Shown here piece after piece: positions 20,155 to 29,972 of a stretch of DNA of 64,000 nucleotides. The notes beneath the pieces were generated by a model, which was given only the letters and a program-made list of their open reading frames with translations, did not search any database and had not been told where the DNA came from. The translations under genes were made by a program, and so were the position numbers. This DNA comes from Deltaproteobacteria bacterium (GTDB taxonomy: Bacteria; Desulfobacterota; Syntrophia; Syntrophales; JACQWR01): assembly GCA_016209105.1 (NCBI GenBank), contig JACQWR010000024.1:124001-188000 (forward strand), read 5' to 3'. The first letter of the stretch is position 1. The number at the start of each line of letters is the position of its first letter.

Positions 20155-21534
20155 TCACCGCACCTTGCCCCGTGCCATGGAGGCAAAGGTGCCCCCAAAA
20201 CAGAAAACAGCGAAGATACTGAAAAGTATTTTCAAGCTTTTCAGGAAAAACGGATAGGATGCGGGGGTGATCTGGACCCTGCCGATAACGAGCGCAAATA
20301 CGAGCATCGTGATACCCATTCCGAGCATCTGGCCGGTGAGGCGCATCGTGCCGAGCGTACCGGAAGCAACGCCCAGGTACTTCTTCTCCACAGAGCTCAT
20401 AACGGCATTGGTATTGGGCGATGAAAAAAGGGCAAAGGCAAAACCCTGGAGCATCAGAACAACCACAATGTACATGGTTGAGGAATGGGCGTCCAGGAAC
20501 GATAACAGGACGAGTCCGACGACGGTTAGGGACATGCCGATGGACGTTGTTATGCGCGGTTCGATAATGTCGGAAAGACGTCCGGCATAGGGTGAAAAGA
20601 GGGCCTGGATGATGGGCTGCGATATGAGAATCAAACCCGCCCCCTCAGGGGTAAGCCCCTTGATGTACTGAAGATAAAGACTCATAATGAAGGAGACGGC
20701 GAAGTTAGCACTGTAGTTGATGAGGGCCGCCAGATTAGAGAAGGCGAATACCGAGTTGTTCCGGAAGAGATTAATGTTCAGAACGGGATAGGGAACGGCG
20801 CTTTCCCATGCGATAAAGCAGATGCATCCTCCGATACCGAGGAGTATCAGCCACCCGCCGGCAACCAACGGCAGGATGGAAAACCCGTACACGATCGCGG
20901 TAAGGGTGATACTGTACATGATCGCGCCGGCAAGATCGAATTTCTCTCCCCGTGCTTCCGCCCATTCACCTTTCAGTTTCCGGATGGAATAGTATGCCGT
21001 GATCACGCCCGGAATAACCGCCGCCACAAAAACACTCCTCCAGCCAAAATGTTGGGTTAAAAATCCGCCCAGAAAGGGACCGACCGAAAGCCCCAGGTAA
21101 ACGGCGGCGACGTTAATCCCCAGGGCCTTCCCCCTCTCCCCCAGAGGGAAAACGGAAATCAGCATCGCCACACCCGTGCCGAAGATCATGGCGCCGCCCA
21201 CCCCCTGAACGGCCCGCAGGGCAATAAGCATGTGCATAGAACCGGAAAGGGCCATAAGAAGAGACGTTGCGGTAAACAGGAGAATGCCGTAGCTGAACAT
21301 GCGCTTCCTGCCGAAGATATCCGCCAGCTTCCCCAGCGGAACGAGAAATATCGTCGCTGCCAGGATATAGGAAGTGGCGACCCAGCCGAGCTGTACCGCA
21401 TTCATCGCAAATTCATGCCCGATCGAAGGCAGGGCAATGTTTACGGACGAGGTCATGAAGGGGGTAAGAAAAGAACTCAGCGTAGCAACGATTAAAACAG
21501 GAACCTTGTTTTTCGCATCATCAGGCGCGCTCAT
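20155..21534 (-). CDS. MFS transporter, DHA2 (EmrB/QacA) type
   Basis: LVATLSSFLTPFMTSSVNIALPSIGHEF, GWVATSYILAATIFLVPLGKLADIFGRKRMF motif. Confidence 0.9.
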   Translation of the reverse strand: MSAPDDAKNKVPVLIVATLSSFLTPFMTSSVNIALPSIGHEFAMNAVQLGWVATSYILAATIFLVPLGKLADIFGRKRMFSYGILLFTATSLLMALSGSMHMLIALRAVQGVGGAMIFGTGVAMLISVFPLGERGKALGINVAAVYLGLSVGPFLGGFLTQHFGWRSVFVAAVIPGVITAYYSIRKLKGEWAEARGEKFDLAGAIMYSITLTAIVYGFSILPLVAGGWLILLGIGGCICFIAWESAVPYPVLNINLFRNNSVFAFSNLAALINYSANFAVSFIMSLYLQYIKGLTPEGAGLILISQPIIQALFSPYAGRLSDIIEPRITTSIGMSLTVVGLVLLSFLDAHSSTMYIVVVLMLQGFAFALFSSPNTNAVMSSVEKKYLGVASGTLGTMRLTGQMLGMGITMLVFALVIGRVQITPASYPFFLKSLKILFSIFAVFCFGGTFASMARGKVR

Positions 21535-21637
21535 GAGAATTTATTCCTTTTGCCGCTTTTCAGTAGGTGGGAGGGCTGCGGGCCGGACCACCAGTCTATA
21601 ATTCAGAGTGCAGGTGCCCTGTCTTTTTCAGGGTTAT

Positions 21638-22636
21638 TTACAGGCTACAGGCATTGGAAAAACGGCCGATACTGTCCTCTTCACCCAGGGCAATCAACTT
21701 GTCCCCCTTTTCGATGACGTAATTAGCCAAGGGGTTGAAAATCATTTTGCCCGACTCTTTCTTTACCGCGACAATGATCAGACCGTAATTCTGTCTGATC
21801 TCCGATTCTGCGAGGGATTTGCCGACCAGGGCCGATCCCTCGCAGACGGCGTATTCCTCCATCCGGAGATCGAGACTCTGCCCACTGGTTGTAATCTCAA
21901 TAAAATCGAGCATGGCCGGCCGCAGGATCGCCATGGCCATCCTCATCCCGCCGAGGGTATAGGGAGACATCACCCGGTCGGCGCCCGCTCTCAGCAGCCG
22001 GTGCTCCGATTCTTCTTCCTCGGAGCGCGACAAGATATAGATATTCGGATTCAGTTCCTTCGCGGTCAGGATCACATAGAGATTTTCCGCATCCGTGGGC
22101 AGAACACAGACAAGTCCTTTCGCCTTTTTTATGCCGGCAGCAAGGAGTGTTTTATCTTCCGTGGCGTCCCCCTGGCAATAGACGAGTCCCTCTTCCTGTA
22201 TCAGCTGATTTATCTCGGGATTTTTTTCTATCACGACAAAATCCACCTTCTCCGCCGCCAGTTCCTTGCATATCAGGGAGCCGATCCTGCCGCAGCCGCA
22301 GATAATATAATGGTTATTCATTTTATTTATCATTTTTACCATCCTGCCCCTTCCCATGAGTATTCTCAAACGGCCTTCCACCATGGTCTCCGTGATGAGA
22401 CCGACGGTATAGAGCATCGTCCCAACGCCGAAAATAATCAGGACGACGGTGAATAGCCTCCCCTCCCTGCTGTGGGGATAAAAATCTCCGTATCCCACGG
22501 TGGAGAGTGTGATGATGGTTGTGTAGAGGGATTCTTCAAAATCCCATCCCTCGATAAAGCAGTAACCAACGGTCCCGATGACAAACATCGAAAAGAGGAT
22601 GAAAAAGGCAATTTTCAGCTTATTGGTCAGTATCAA
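21638..22636 (-). CDS. Potassium channel protein with TrkA-N/TrkA-C domains
   Basis: TLSTVGYGDFYP filter, YIICGCGRIGSLICKELAAEKVDFVVIEKNP RCK domain, C-terminal TrkA-C. Confidence 0.92.
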   Translation of the reverse strand: MILTNKLKIAFFILFSMFVIGTVGYCFIEGWDFEESLYTTIITLSTVGYGDFYPHSREGRLFTVVLIIFGVGTMLYTVGLITETMVEGRLRILMGRGRMVKMINKMNNHYIICGCGRIGSLICKELAAEKVDFVVIEKNPEINQLIQEEGLVYCQGDATEDKTLLAAGIKKAKGLVCVLPTDAENLYVILTAKELNPNIYILSRSEEEESEHRLLRAGADRVMSPYTLGGMRMAMAILRPAMLDFIEITTSGQSLDLRMEEYAVCEGSALVGKSLAESEIRQNYGLIIVAVKKESGKMIFNPLANYVIEKGDKLIALGEEDSIGRFSNACSL

Positions 22637-22785
22637 AAGGACCTCCGGACGTGAAGACGCCCGCCGACAGGACGGGAAGGTTCATAAGCGGCTAAAATGA
22701 GCGGGAAGTATAATAGCACTCCGGCCTCATATCAAGGATAAAATGATATTGCCTCCGACAAGATGGCGGCAACCGGAAAAAATAA

Positions 22786-22802
22786 TTGCAAATAAGTTGC
22801 AT
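22786..22802. promoter_or_regulatory. Candidate Zur box (autoregulatory)
   Basis: TTGCAAATAAGTTGCAT; TGCAA-N5-TTGCA inverted repeat 19 bp upstream of the Fur-family ATG (22821). Confidence 0.6.
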
Positions 22803-22820
22803 TTGAAATATAGAATCACC

Positions 22821-23282
22821 ATGACGACGGGAACGGGACACTGCAATGCGGCACAGACGCTCAAAAAAGCCGGACTGGCGAAAACGGCGCAGCGCATGGC
22901 CGTGCTCGAGATCATGATCAACACCGCCGCCCCTCTGAGCGCGGCGGAGATCCTCGCGCGATTGAAGGACAGGCAAAAAATCAACCGGGTGACGGTCTAT
23001 CGCATTATTGCGTCTCTCCGGGAAGGGGGCGTGATCAGGGAAATAGAAACTGACCGGGGAGGCAACTGCTATGAAATGGCCTGCCAGCACAACCCCGTTC
23101 ATCCTCATTTCAAATGCAAAAAATGCGGAAGTATGATTTGCATGCAGCCTTTGACGTTTTCCCAGGCTTGGGAATGGTTCGCCAAGCCTTACGATTTTTC
23201 CATCGACAGCATCAATATAACCATAGCCGGCACCTGTAATGCCTGTGGGGCTTCCCCGCCGCGGGGCGGCGCCTCCCGGTAG
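22821..23282 (+). CDS. zur: Fur family regulator, probably Zur
   Basis: TAQRMAVLEIMINTAAPLSAAEILARL...RVTVYRIIASLREGGVI; HFKCKKCGSM and CNACG zinc ligands; next to znuACB. Confidence 0.85.
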   Translation: MTTGTGHCNAAQTLKKAGLAKTAQRMAVLEIMINTAAPLSAAEILARLKDRQKINRVTVYRIIASLREGGVIREIETDRGGNCYEMACQHNPVHPHFKCKKCGSMICMQPLTFSQAWEWFAKPYDFSIDSINITIAGTCNACGASPPRGGASR

Positions 23283-23288
23283 GGAAAA

Positions 23289-23305
23289 TTGCAACCGGGT
23301 TGCTT
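23289..23305. promoter_or_regulatory. Candidate second Zur box upstream of znuA
   Basis: TTGCAACCGGGTTGCTT: same TTGCAA-nnnnG-TTGCnT pattern as 22786-22802. Confidence 0.5.
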
Positions 23306-23398
23306 CCCGTGCATAAGGCGCCCCGCCCCCAGGATGGGACTTGCCGGATGTGTTCCCGGCAAAAGGAGGAAACCATACTAAAGAGACAGGGAATCATT

Positions 23399-24223
23399 AT
23401 GATTGCTTTCTGCTGTATCGCGGCGCTGCCCGTGAACACGGTGTCTGCTACCATTGCAGACAGGATAACCGTAGCGGTAAGCGTGGCGCCGCAGGCCTAC
23501 TTTATGGAACGGGTGGGAGGCAAATACGTGAACGTGGAAGTTATCGTTCCCCCGGGCGCCAACCATGAGACCTATGAGCCCACAGCCCGGCAGCTCATAG
23601 GTCTCTCCCATGCGAAGATTTTTTTTCTCGTGGGGACGGACGCCTTTCCCTTTGAAAACCGGGTCTCCGAAATCATCAGGAAAGACAAAAAGGGAGGCGA
23701 CGTAATCAAGCTGTCGGAAGGCGCCGCACTGCGCGGACAGGATCCCCATCTCTGGGTTTCCCCTGCCGTGGTACGGATCGCGGCCCGCACTATCTTTCGC
23801 GTCCTCTCGGGTCACGATGCCCGGCACAACGATTATTACCGTGCTAACCTGGACTCTTTTCTTTCCGAAATAGACTCCCTTGATCGGGAGATAAAAAAAC
23901 TGCTTACCGGCAAGAAGGGGGCCGTCTTCATGGTCTATCATCCCGCATGGGGATATTTTGCCGACGAATACGGCCTCAAGCAACTGGCCATCGAAGAGGA
24001 AGGAAAGGCGGCAGGGGCGGCGCACATCAGGAAAATGATCAATCTGGCGAGAGAAAAAGGCATCAGGGTCATATTCGCTCAGAAAGGATACGACACGAAG
24101 AGCGCCGCATCAATCGCCGCGGAAATCGGCGGAACCGTTGTGGTAACGGACCCGCTGGCGAGAGACTGGCCGACAAGTCTCAGATCCTTTGCAGAGGCGC
24201 TGGCTCGTGCAGCGAGACAATGA
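23399..24223 (+). CDS. znuA: Zinc ABC transporter substrate-binding protein
   Basis: VAPQAYFMERVGGKYVNVEVIVPPGANHETYEPTARQL, DPHLWVSP, FMVYHPAWGYFADEYGL. Confidence 0.92.
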   Translation: MIAFCCIAALPVNTVSATIADRITVAVSVAPQAYFMERVGGKYVNVEVIVPPGANHETYEPTARQLIGLSHAKIFFLVGTDAFPFENRVSEIIRKDKKGGDVIKLSEGAALRGQDPHLWVSPAVVRIAARTIFRVLSGHDARHNDYYRANLDSFLSEIDSLDREIKKLLTGKKGAVFMVYHPAWGYFADEYGLKQLAIEEEGKAAGAAHIRKMINLAREKGIRVIFAQKGYDTKSAASIAAEIGGTVVVTDPLARDWPTSLRSFAEALARAARQ

Positions 24224-24224
24224 T

Positions 24225-24962
24225 ATGGAACATCTCATCGAAATCCGCGACCTTACCTTCGGGTATGGACGCACCGCCGTCGTCGAAGATATTTCGCTCG
24301 ATATCGCGGATAAAGACTACATTCTGCTTATCGGTCCCAACGGCGGAGGGAAAACAACGCTGCTCAAGCTTATCCTGGGCATCCTCAAGCCCTGGAACGG
24401 CACAATTGCCTTCCAGAAAGACATTGCCGGACAGATCGGTTACGTGCCGCAGTTTTCCAGTTTCAACAGAAATTTCCCCATTACCGTTTCTGAAATGGCG
24501 CTTTCGGGATGCATCAGCGGGCGCAATTACCTGAAGCGGTATAGCCGCGAGGAGCGGAGGAGAACGGATATGATGCTGGAAAAAGTTAATCTCTCCGATA
24601 AGCGGAATGAAAGCATCATTGATTTGTCGGGCGGCCAGTTGCAACGGGTTCTCATTGCCCGGTCCCTGGTTTCCGAACCGGCCATTCTCCTTTTGGATGA
24701 ACCGACGGCCTCCATAGACATTACCTCCCAGAGCACGCTTCTCAACCTGCTGGACGAATTGAACCAGGAGATAGCCATCGTCGTGGTAACCCACGACCCC
24801 ACAGCCTTTTCTCTCTCCTACCGACATCTTGCCTGTCTCAACAAAAATCTTTACTTCCACGGACGGGGCAAGCTTGACGCCGCCGTGTTGGAGAATATCT
24901 ACGGCTGCCCCGTCGAACTGATCGGGCATGGGGTGCCGCATACGATTGTGCAGAAACACTGA
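24225..24962 (+). CDS. znuC: Zinc ABC transporter ATP-binding protein
   Basis: GPNGGGKTTLLKLILGILKP, LSGGQLQRVLIARSL, ILLLDEPTASID. Confidence 0.92.
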   Translation: MEHLIEIRDLTFGYGRTAVVEDISLDIADKDYILLIGPNGGGKTTLLKLILGILKPWNGTIAFQKDIAGQIGYVPQFSSFNRNFPITVSEMALSGCISGRNYLKRYSREERRRTDMMLEKVNLSDKRNESIIDLSGGQLQRVLIARSLVSEPAILLLDEPTASIDITSQSTLLNLLDELNQEIAIVVVTHDPTAFSLSYRHLACLNKNLYFHGRGKLDAAVLENIYGCPVELIGHGVPHTIVQKH

Positions 24963-24974
24963 CGGAGATTCCGC

Positions 24975-25811
24975 ATGCAAAGCATCCTTTCCTATGAATT
25001 CATGCAAAACGCCCTTATGGCAGGGATCATGGCCAGCATCGTCTGCGGCGTCATCGGCCCGTTCATCGTCACCAAACGAATGGTTTTTATCAGCGGCGGG
25101 CTGACTCATGCCGCCTTCGGCGGTCTCGGCATCGCCTACTGGCTGGGGATACGCCCCCTTTACGGAGCAACGGTTTTTGTCCTCTGCATTGCGGCGATAC
25201 TCTCACGCCTGGAGGGTCGAACCGACAAGAACGATCTGTTTGTCGGCATACTCTGGGCCGTCGGCGTGGCAATTGGAATCATCTTCATCCATATGACCCC
25301 GGGTTACGCCCCCGATCTCATGACCTTTCTCTTTGGAAACATCCTTACCGTACCCCGTTCGGATATCGTGATCATGCTGATTCTGACCCTGGCTGTGGTC
25401 GTCCCCATAGTTACGTGCTATAAAGGATTCGTATCCATCGCCCTCGATGAAGAGTATGCCCGGGCGCGGCAGTTGCCGGTAAATGCCCTGAATACGGGTC
25501 TTATGATGCTGGTCGCCTTAGCGGTCGTAACGCTGATCCAGGTCGTCGGCATCATCCTCGTTATTGCCCTGCTGACCATTCCCGTGGCTATTGCCGGCGA
25601 GTTGTCGTTGATCTTCAGGCGAATTATGCTGCTCTCCATCCTGTGCGGCATCATGATCTGCCTCACCGGACTTTCTCTCTCCTATTCCCTCGAAGTACCG
25701 TCCGGCGCTTCCATCATCATCACCGGAGCCGTCTTTTTGGGTTCCGTCAAAAGCATTAAATATTTTTTCTTCCGCCGGAGAAGCACTGCCACAGGAGAGA
25801 TGCACCCATAG
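24975..25811 (+). CDS. znuB: Zinc ABC transporter permease
   Basis: FMQNALMAGIMASIVCGVIGPFIVTKRMVFISGGLTHAAFGGLGIAYWLG: ABC-3 family. Confidence 0.92.
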   Translation: MQSILSYEFMQNALMAGIMASIVCGVIGPFIVTKRMVFISGGLTHAAFGGLGIAYWLGIRPLYGATVFVLCIAAILSRLEGRTDKNDLFVGILWAVGVAIGIIFIHMTPGYAPDLMTFLFGNILTVPRSDIVIMLILTLAVVVPIVTCYKGFVSIALDEEYARARQLPVNALNTGLMMLVALAVVTLIQVVGIILVIALLTIPVAIAGELSLIFRRIMLLSILCGIMICLTGLSLSYSLEVPSGASIIITGAVFLGSVKSIKYFFFRRRSTATGEMHP

Positions 25812-25933
25812 AGGTCCGCCACCGTTAAATTATCCGGGCAAATAATCTTGACAAGAAACGAGATTTTTGGTGAGATAACACCCGCCTCATTTTTTAGTTC
25901 AGCAAGCCTCCTTGCGCGCAACCGCTCTCAACG

Positions 25934-25985
25934 TCGAGTCTCTCCGCCATGAACTGCGGAGAATCTCCGAATTTCTAATGAACGG
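25934..25985 (+). repeat. Dispersed repeat, stem-loop A only (divergent)
   Basis: CGAGTCTCTCCGCCATGAACTGCGGAGAATCTCCGAATTTCTAATGAACGG. Confidence 0.65.
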
Positions 25986-26053
25986 GACCATAATGAGGGA
26001 TATCCGCGCCGGAACTTTTAGCCGGATAGAACAAGGAGAGGAAGGCAGCACCG

Positions 26054-26953
26054 ATGGTTGAAATCAAAAAACTGCTGCACAGTCGGCATCTCCTGTTTCT
26101 CCTGGGGCTGCTTGCCGGCATGATTGCCGACAAGGGCACCTTCTGGACCTTGCCCTTCGTGCTCCCGGCGCTGGCGCTGGTGATGACCCTGTCAACGCTG
26201 GGCATTCCCAACAATGTCTTCCGCACACCGCGCGCGTTGCTGCCGCAGGCTCTACTGGGAACCTCTATGAATTATGTGGTTCTCGGCAACTTTATCATCG
26301 GGGTAAGCGCCGTGCTGATTCGTGAAGAAGCGCTCTGGACGGGGTTCGTCATCATGGCCGCCGTTCCGCCCGCAATCGCCGTGGCTCCCTTCACCAACCA
26401 CTTGGAGGGAAACGTTTCCCACGCTCTCACCGGCACCGCCGGCGCCTACATCGGCTCCCTGATTATCATGCCGCTGATCGCCTTCGGTCTCCTCGGATCC
26501 GGTTCCGTGGAACCGTTCCGACTGGCGGTTGTCATGCTGGAACTCATCGTTCTTCCTCTCCTGGTTTCCCGCCTCATTCTTGCGAAGGGCTGGAACGAAA
26601 AAATAGAGCCGTTAAAAAGCCGACTGACGGATTGGTGTTTTTTTCTCGTCATTTATACGATCGTGGGGATGAACCGCAATCTTCTCCTGCAACGGCCCTC
26701 CATACTCCTGCCCGTGATTATCGTCGTCGTTGCCAGCACGTTCCTTCTGGGATTCATCATTGAATGGGTCGGAGGGCTTTTTCGCATCAACCGGGAATCC
26801 CTCACCCTGCTTGTCCTGTTCGGGACCCTGAAGAATTACGGGCTTGCCGGCGGCATTGCGCTGTACCTGTTCGGTCCGGTAACGGCGCTGCCCACCGTCG
26901 TTGCCACGGTATTCATGCTGATCTACATCATCTGGCTGGGATACAGAAAGTGA
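26054..26953 (+). CDS. Bile acid:sodium symporter (BASS) superfamily membrane protein
   Basis: Multi-TM, AVPPAIAVAPFTNHLEGNVSHALTGTAGAYIGSLIIMPL, GTLKNYGLAGGIALYLF. Confidence 0.75.
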   Translation: MVEIKKLLHSRHLLFLLGLLAGMIADKGTFWTLPFVLPALALVMTLSTLGIPNNVFRTPRALLPQALLGTSMNYVVLGNFIIGVSAVLIREEALWTGFVIMAAVPPAIAVAPFTNHLEGNVSHALTGTAGAYIGSLIIMPLIAFGLLGSGSVEPFRLAVVMLELIVLPLLVSRLILAKGWNEKIEPLKSRLTDWCFFLVIYTIVGMNRNLLLQRPSILLPVIIVVVASTFLLGFIIEWVGGLFRINRESLTLLVLFGTLKNYGLAGGIALYLFGPVTALPTVVATVFMLIYIIWLGYRK

Positions 26954-27005
26954 TCCGCCCTGTCCAGTCGGAACATCACCGGCGAAAACGAAGGAGGAAT
27001 GAAAT

Positions 27006-27449
27006 TTGCCGAAGAAAACAACGCATTCTGAATTTGCGGGACTGACGATCCTGGGCCGTGGGAAAACCGTGCCCACGAGAAAGCTGGAAACATTTTCCAA
27101 TCATCACCCGAACCGCGACTATACCGTGACGTTGCGAACGGAAGAGTTTACTTGCGTCTGCCCCGCCACGGGACAGCCGGATTTTGCCCGTCTGACAATC
27201 GAGTACATCCCCGATAGACGCATCGTGGAATCGAAATCGCTGAAACGGTACCTGTGGTCGTTCCGCGACGAGGGGACCTTTCATGAACACGTAACCAACA
27301 TCATTCTCGACGATCTCATCAAGGCGTTGTCCCCCCGCTGGTGCAAAGTGACCGCCGATTTCGCCGTGCGGGGCGGAATCGCCATTACCGTGGATGCGGA
27401 ATATAGAAAGCCACGGATGGGCGCAAGAAAAAATATCTCGCGAACGTAA
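27006..27449 (+). CDS. queF: preQ1 synthase (NADPH-dependent 7-cyano-7-deazaguanine reductase)
   Basis: [48 protein letters not shown]. Confidence 0.95.
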   Translation: MPKKTTHSEFAGLTILGRGKTVPTRKLETFSNHHPNRDYTVTLRTEEFTCVCPATGQPDFARLTIEYIPDRRIVESKSLKRYLWSFRDEGTFHEHVTNIILDDLIKALSPRWCKVTADFAVRGGIAITVDAEYRKPRMGARKNISRT

Positions 27450-27457
27450 TTTTTTTG

Positions 27458-27511
27458 TTGACAGGCTTGGGGACACTTGATAGGGTAACACGAAATTAAA
27501 GGAAGTAGCAC
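27458..27511 (+). promoter_or_regulatory. Candidate nikR promoter/operator
   Basis: TTGACA (27458-27463), 17 nt, TAGGGT (27481-27486); GTAACAC (27485-27491) -13 nt- GTAGCAC (27505-27511) just before the ATG at 27514. Confidence 0.45.
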
Positions 27512-27513
27512 TT

Positions 27514-27930
27514 ATGTCCGTCATACGATTCGGCATATCGTTGGAAACCGGCCTCCTGGAGAGGTTTGATCGCCTCATCAGGCAAAAAGGATATTCCAAC
27601 CGGAGCGAAGCCATCAGGGATCTCATCCGCGGCAGCCTGGTCAAAGAGGACTGGGAATCGGCGATCGGGGAAACGGTCGGGACCATCACCATCGTTTATT
27701 CCCATGATACGCGTGAGCTGCCGGATACCCTTGCAGACTTGCAGCATCATTACCATCATTCCATAATATCCTCCATGCACATACACATTGACGGGCACAA
27801 CTGCCTTGAGGTTATCGTGGTAAAAGGCAAGGCAAAAGACATAAAGACCATAGCCGACCGACTGATAGGAACCAAGGGAGTAAAGTATGGAAAACTGACT
27901 GTAACGACAACCGGCAAGGATCTGAAGTAA
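27514..27930 (+). CDS. nikR: Nickel-responsive regulator NikR
   Basis: RHH N-terminus [22 protein letters not shown]...[14 protein letters not shown] nickel-site motifs in [27 protein letters not shown]. Confidence 0.93.
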   Translation: MSVIRFGISLETGLLERFDRLIRQKGYSNRSEAIRDLIRGSLVKEDWESAIGETVGTITIVYSHDTRELPDTLADLQHHYHHSIISSMHIHIDGHNCLEVIVVKGKAKDIKTIADRLIGTKGVKYGKLTVTTTGKDLK

Positions 27931-27992
27931 ATTTTTTTCATTCTTAGTAGCACGAATTTTTATTTCATAACACCATTTTACACAAGGAGGAT

Positions 27993-28805
27993 ATGATGTT
28001 GAAATTTCTAAAAATCTTTACCATGAAGGAATCTTTATTCCTCGTGCTCGCTCTATTATGCGGCATCTTTTATACGGTCACACCGGCAGGGGCGGCCCAT
28101 CCACTGATTACGGACGACACAGGAACGCAGGGGAAAGGCAGGTTCCAGTTCGAGGTCAATGGGCAGTATGACTCCGACAAGGAAACAGAAGACGGAGTGG
28201 AGACGAAGTCAACGGGCGGCGAGGTGGCATTGTCCTTATCTTACGGTATTGTCGAGAGCGCCGACATCGTCCTGAACCTGCCTTACCAGTGGAGCAAGGT
28301 CAAAGAAGACGAAGTCACGACCTCCGACGAAAACGGAGTCTCGGACGCGACCGTTGAGGTCAAGTGGCGATTTTTTGAGAAAGACGGGCTGAGTCTTGCA
28401 ATCAAACCCGGCGTGCGCATCCCCACCGGTGACGACGAAAAGGGACTCGGCGCCGGGAGGACCGGATACCACGCTTTTTTTATCGGATCGAAGGAAGCCG
28501 GGCCATGGGCGTTCCATCTGAATCTCGGCTACATCGGGAACGAGAACAAAGTGGATGAAAGGAGAGAGATCTGGCATGCATCCCTCGCCGCGACGTACGA
28601 GGTCATCAAAGACCTGACACTTGTGGGAAACCTGGGCGTCGAGCGGAATCCGGACAAAACAGCGAGTGACAATCCCGCATTTCTTGTGGGCGGGGTCATC
28701 TACTCCCTTTCCGAGAACTTCGATATTGACGCCGGCGTGAAGTATGGATTGACTTCGTCGGAAACCGATTGGTCGGTTATGGCGGGAACAGCAATCAGAT
28801 TCTAA
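27993..28805 (+). CDS. Outer-membrane beta-barrel-like protein (phenol_MetA_deg/transporter type), likely linked to nickel uptake
   Basis: Signal peptide, HPLITDDTGTQGKGRFQFEVNGQY..., terminal ...GTAIRF ending; sits between nikR and nikMN. Confidence 0.7.
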   Translation: MMLKFLKIFTMKESLFLVLALLCGIFYTVTPAGAAHPLITDDTGTQGKGRFQFEVNGQYDSDKETEDGVETKSTGGEVALSLSYGIVESADIVLNLPYQWSKVKEDEVTTSDENGVSDATVEVKWRFFEKDGLSLAIKPGVRIPTGDDEKGLGAGRTGYHAFFIGSKEAGPWAFHLNLGYIGNENKVDERREIWHASLAATYEVIKDLTLVGNLGVERNPDKTASDNPAFLVGGVIYSLSENFDIDAGVKYGLTSSETDWSVMAGTAIRF

Positions 28806-28850
28806 TATGCAGGATATATGGATCATCAATTGTAAGAAGGAGGAGCAACC

Positions 28851-29897
28851 ATGCACATGGCAGATGCGCTACTTTCCCCCGCCGTGGGGGCAACCTTCTG
28901 GGCCGGGACGATAGCGGTAAGCGGATATGCATCGAAGAAATTGAAGGAACAGATTGATGACAAGCTGATCCCCCTGATGGGCGTCCTCGGCGCCTTCATC
29001 TTCGCGGCACAGATGATCAATTTCACGATCCCCGGGACAGGGTCGAGCGGACACTTGGGCGGCGGGATGATCCTTGCCATCATCCTCGGTCCCTATGCGG
29101 CCTTTCTCGTCATGGCCTCGGTCTTGACGGTCCAGGCGCTCTTCTTTGCCGACGGCGGTCTGCTCGCCCTCGGCTGCAATATTTGGAACCTGGGGTTCTA
29201 TCCCTGTTTTCTTGTCTATCCCCTCATCTACAAACCATTGGTTGGAGGGGGTAAAAATCCCGGCCGCATTCTGGTCGTCTCACTGCTGAGCGCCGTTGTG
29301 GCATTGCAGCTTGGCGCTTTTTCCGTCGTCATCGCAACCCTCCTGTCCGGCAAGAGTGAGCTGCCCTTCGGCGCCTTTGTCCTTTTGATGCAGCCTATAC
29401 ACCTGGCTATCGGGATCGTGGAAGGGTTTGTGACCGCCGGCGTCATCAATTATGTGCGCAGCACCAGATCGGAGATCCTCGAAAGCAGCGCCGCAACCAT
29501 TTCTCTCGGTCCGGCGGTTTCATTGAAGAAGGTACTGATTACGTTCGCAGTATTGGCAGCCATCACGGGTGGTGCTCTTTCCTGGTTCGCTTCCACGCAT
29601 CCTGATGGCCTGGAGTGGTCCATTGAACGGGTCACCGGGAAGGACGAGCTGCCGGGACAGGAGCAGGGGATTGCCCCGCTTCTGAAGGGTATCCAGGAAA
29701 AGACGGCATTTCTTCCCGATTACGGCTTCAAACAGGCGGGAAAAGCATCTAAAAAGGGAGAACCACCGCCCGCCTGGCCGGGGATCGAGGGCGGCACTTC
29801 CGCTTCCGGCATCATCGGCGCCGTCATCGTCCTCGGAATGATCGTGCTGATCGGCATGGGAATCAGAGCTGTCCGGCGAAGACAGAACGAACAGTGA
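28851..29897 (+). CDS. nikMN: Nickel/cobalt ECF transporter, fused CbiM/NikM + NikN (PDGLE)
   Basis: MHMADALLSPAVGATFW N-terminus; ASTHPDGLEWSIERVTG PDGLE motif. Confidence 0.92.
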   Translation: MHMADALLSPAVGATFWAGTIAVSGYASKKLKEQIDDKLIPLMGVLGAFIFAAQMINFTIPGTGSSGHLGGGMILAIILGPYAAFLVMASVLTVQALFFADGGLLALGCNIWNLGFYPCFLVYPLIYKPLVGGGKNPGRILVVSLLSAVVALQLGAFSVVIATLLSGKSELPFGAFVLLMQPIHLAIGIVEGFVTAGVINYVRSTRSEILESSAATISLGPAVSLKKVLITFAVLAAITGGALSWFASTHPDGLEWSIERVTGKDELPGQEQGIAPLLKGIQEKTAFLPDYGFKQAGKASKKGEPPPAWPGIEGGTSASGIIGAVIVLGMIVLIGMGIRAVRRRQNEQ

Positions 29898-29902
29898 CGC
29901 AC

Positions 29903-29942
29903 AAACCCCGGCAGAAGCTTCACTCGCTTCCTATCGGGGTTT
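29903..29942. terminator. Intercistronic hairpin between nikMN and nikQ
   Basis: AAACCCCG(29903-29910)...CGGGGTTT(29935-29942), 8-bp stem, no T-run. Confidence 0.35.
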
Positions 29943-29972
29943 ATGATATAGGGTGCGCCGTTATGCGGCCAT

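Noticed and set aside
14895-21592. Shared GGCCGGACCAYCAG near 14900 (upstream of TetR) and 21581 (upstream of MFS)
   Set aside because: Only about 13 bp, GC-rich, single pair and without a clear dyad; could be chance. Would be revived if a genome scan showed enrichment upstream of transporter genes.
24180-25109. 309-aa minus-strand ORF
   Set aside because: Shadow of znuC/znuB.
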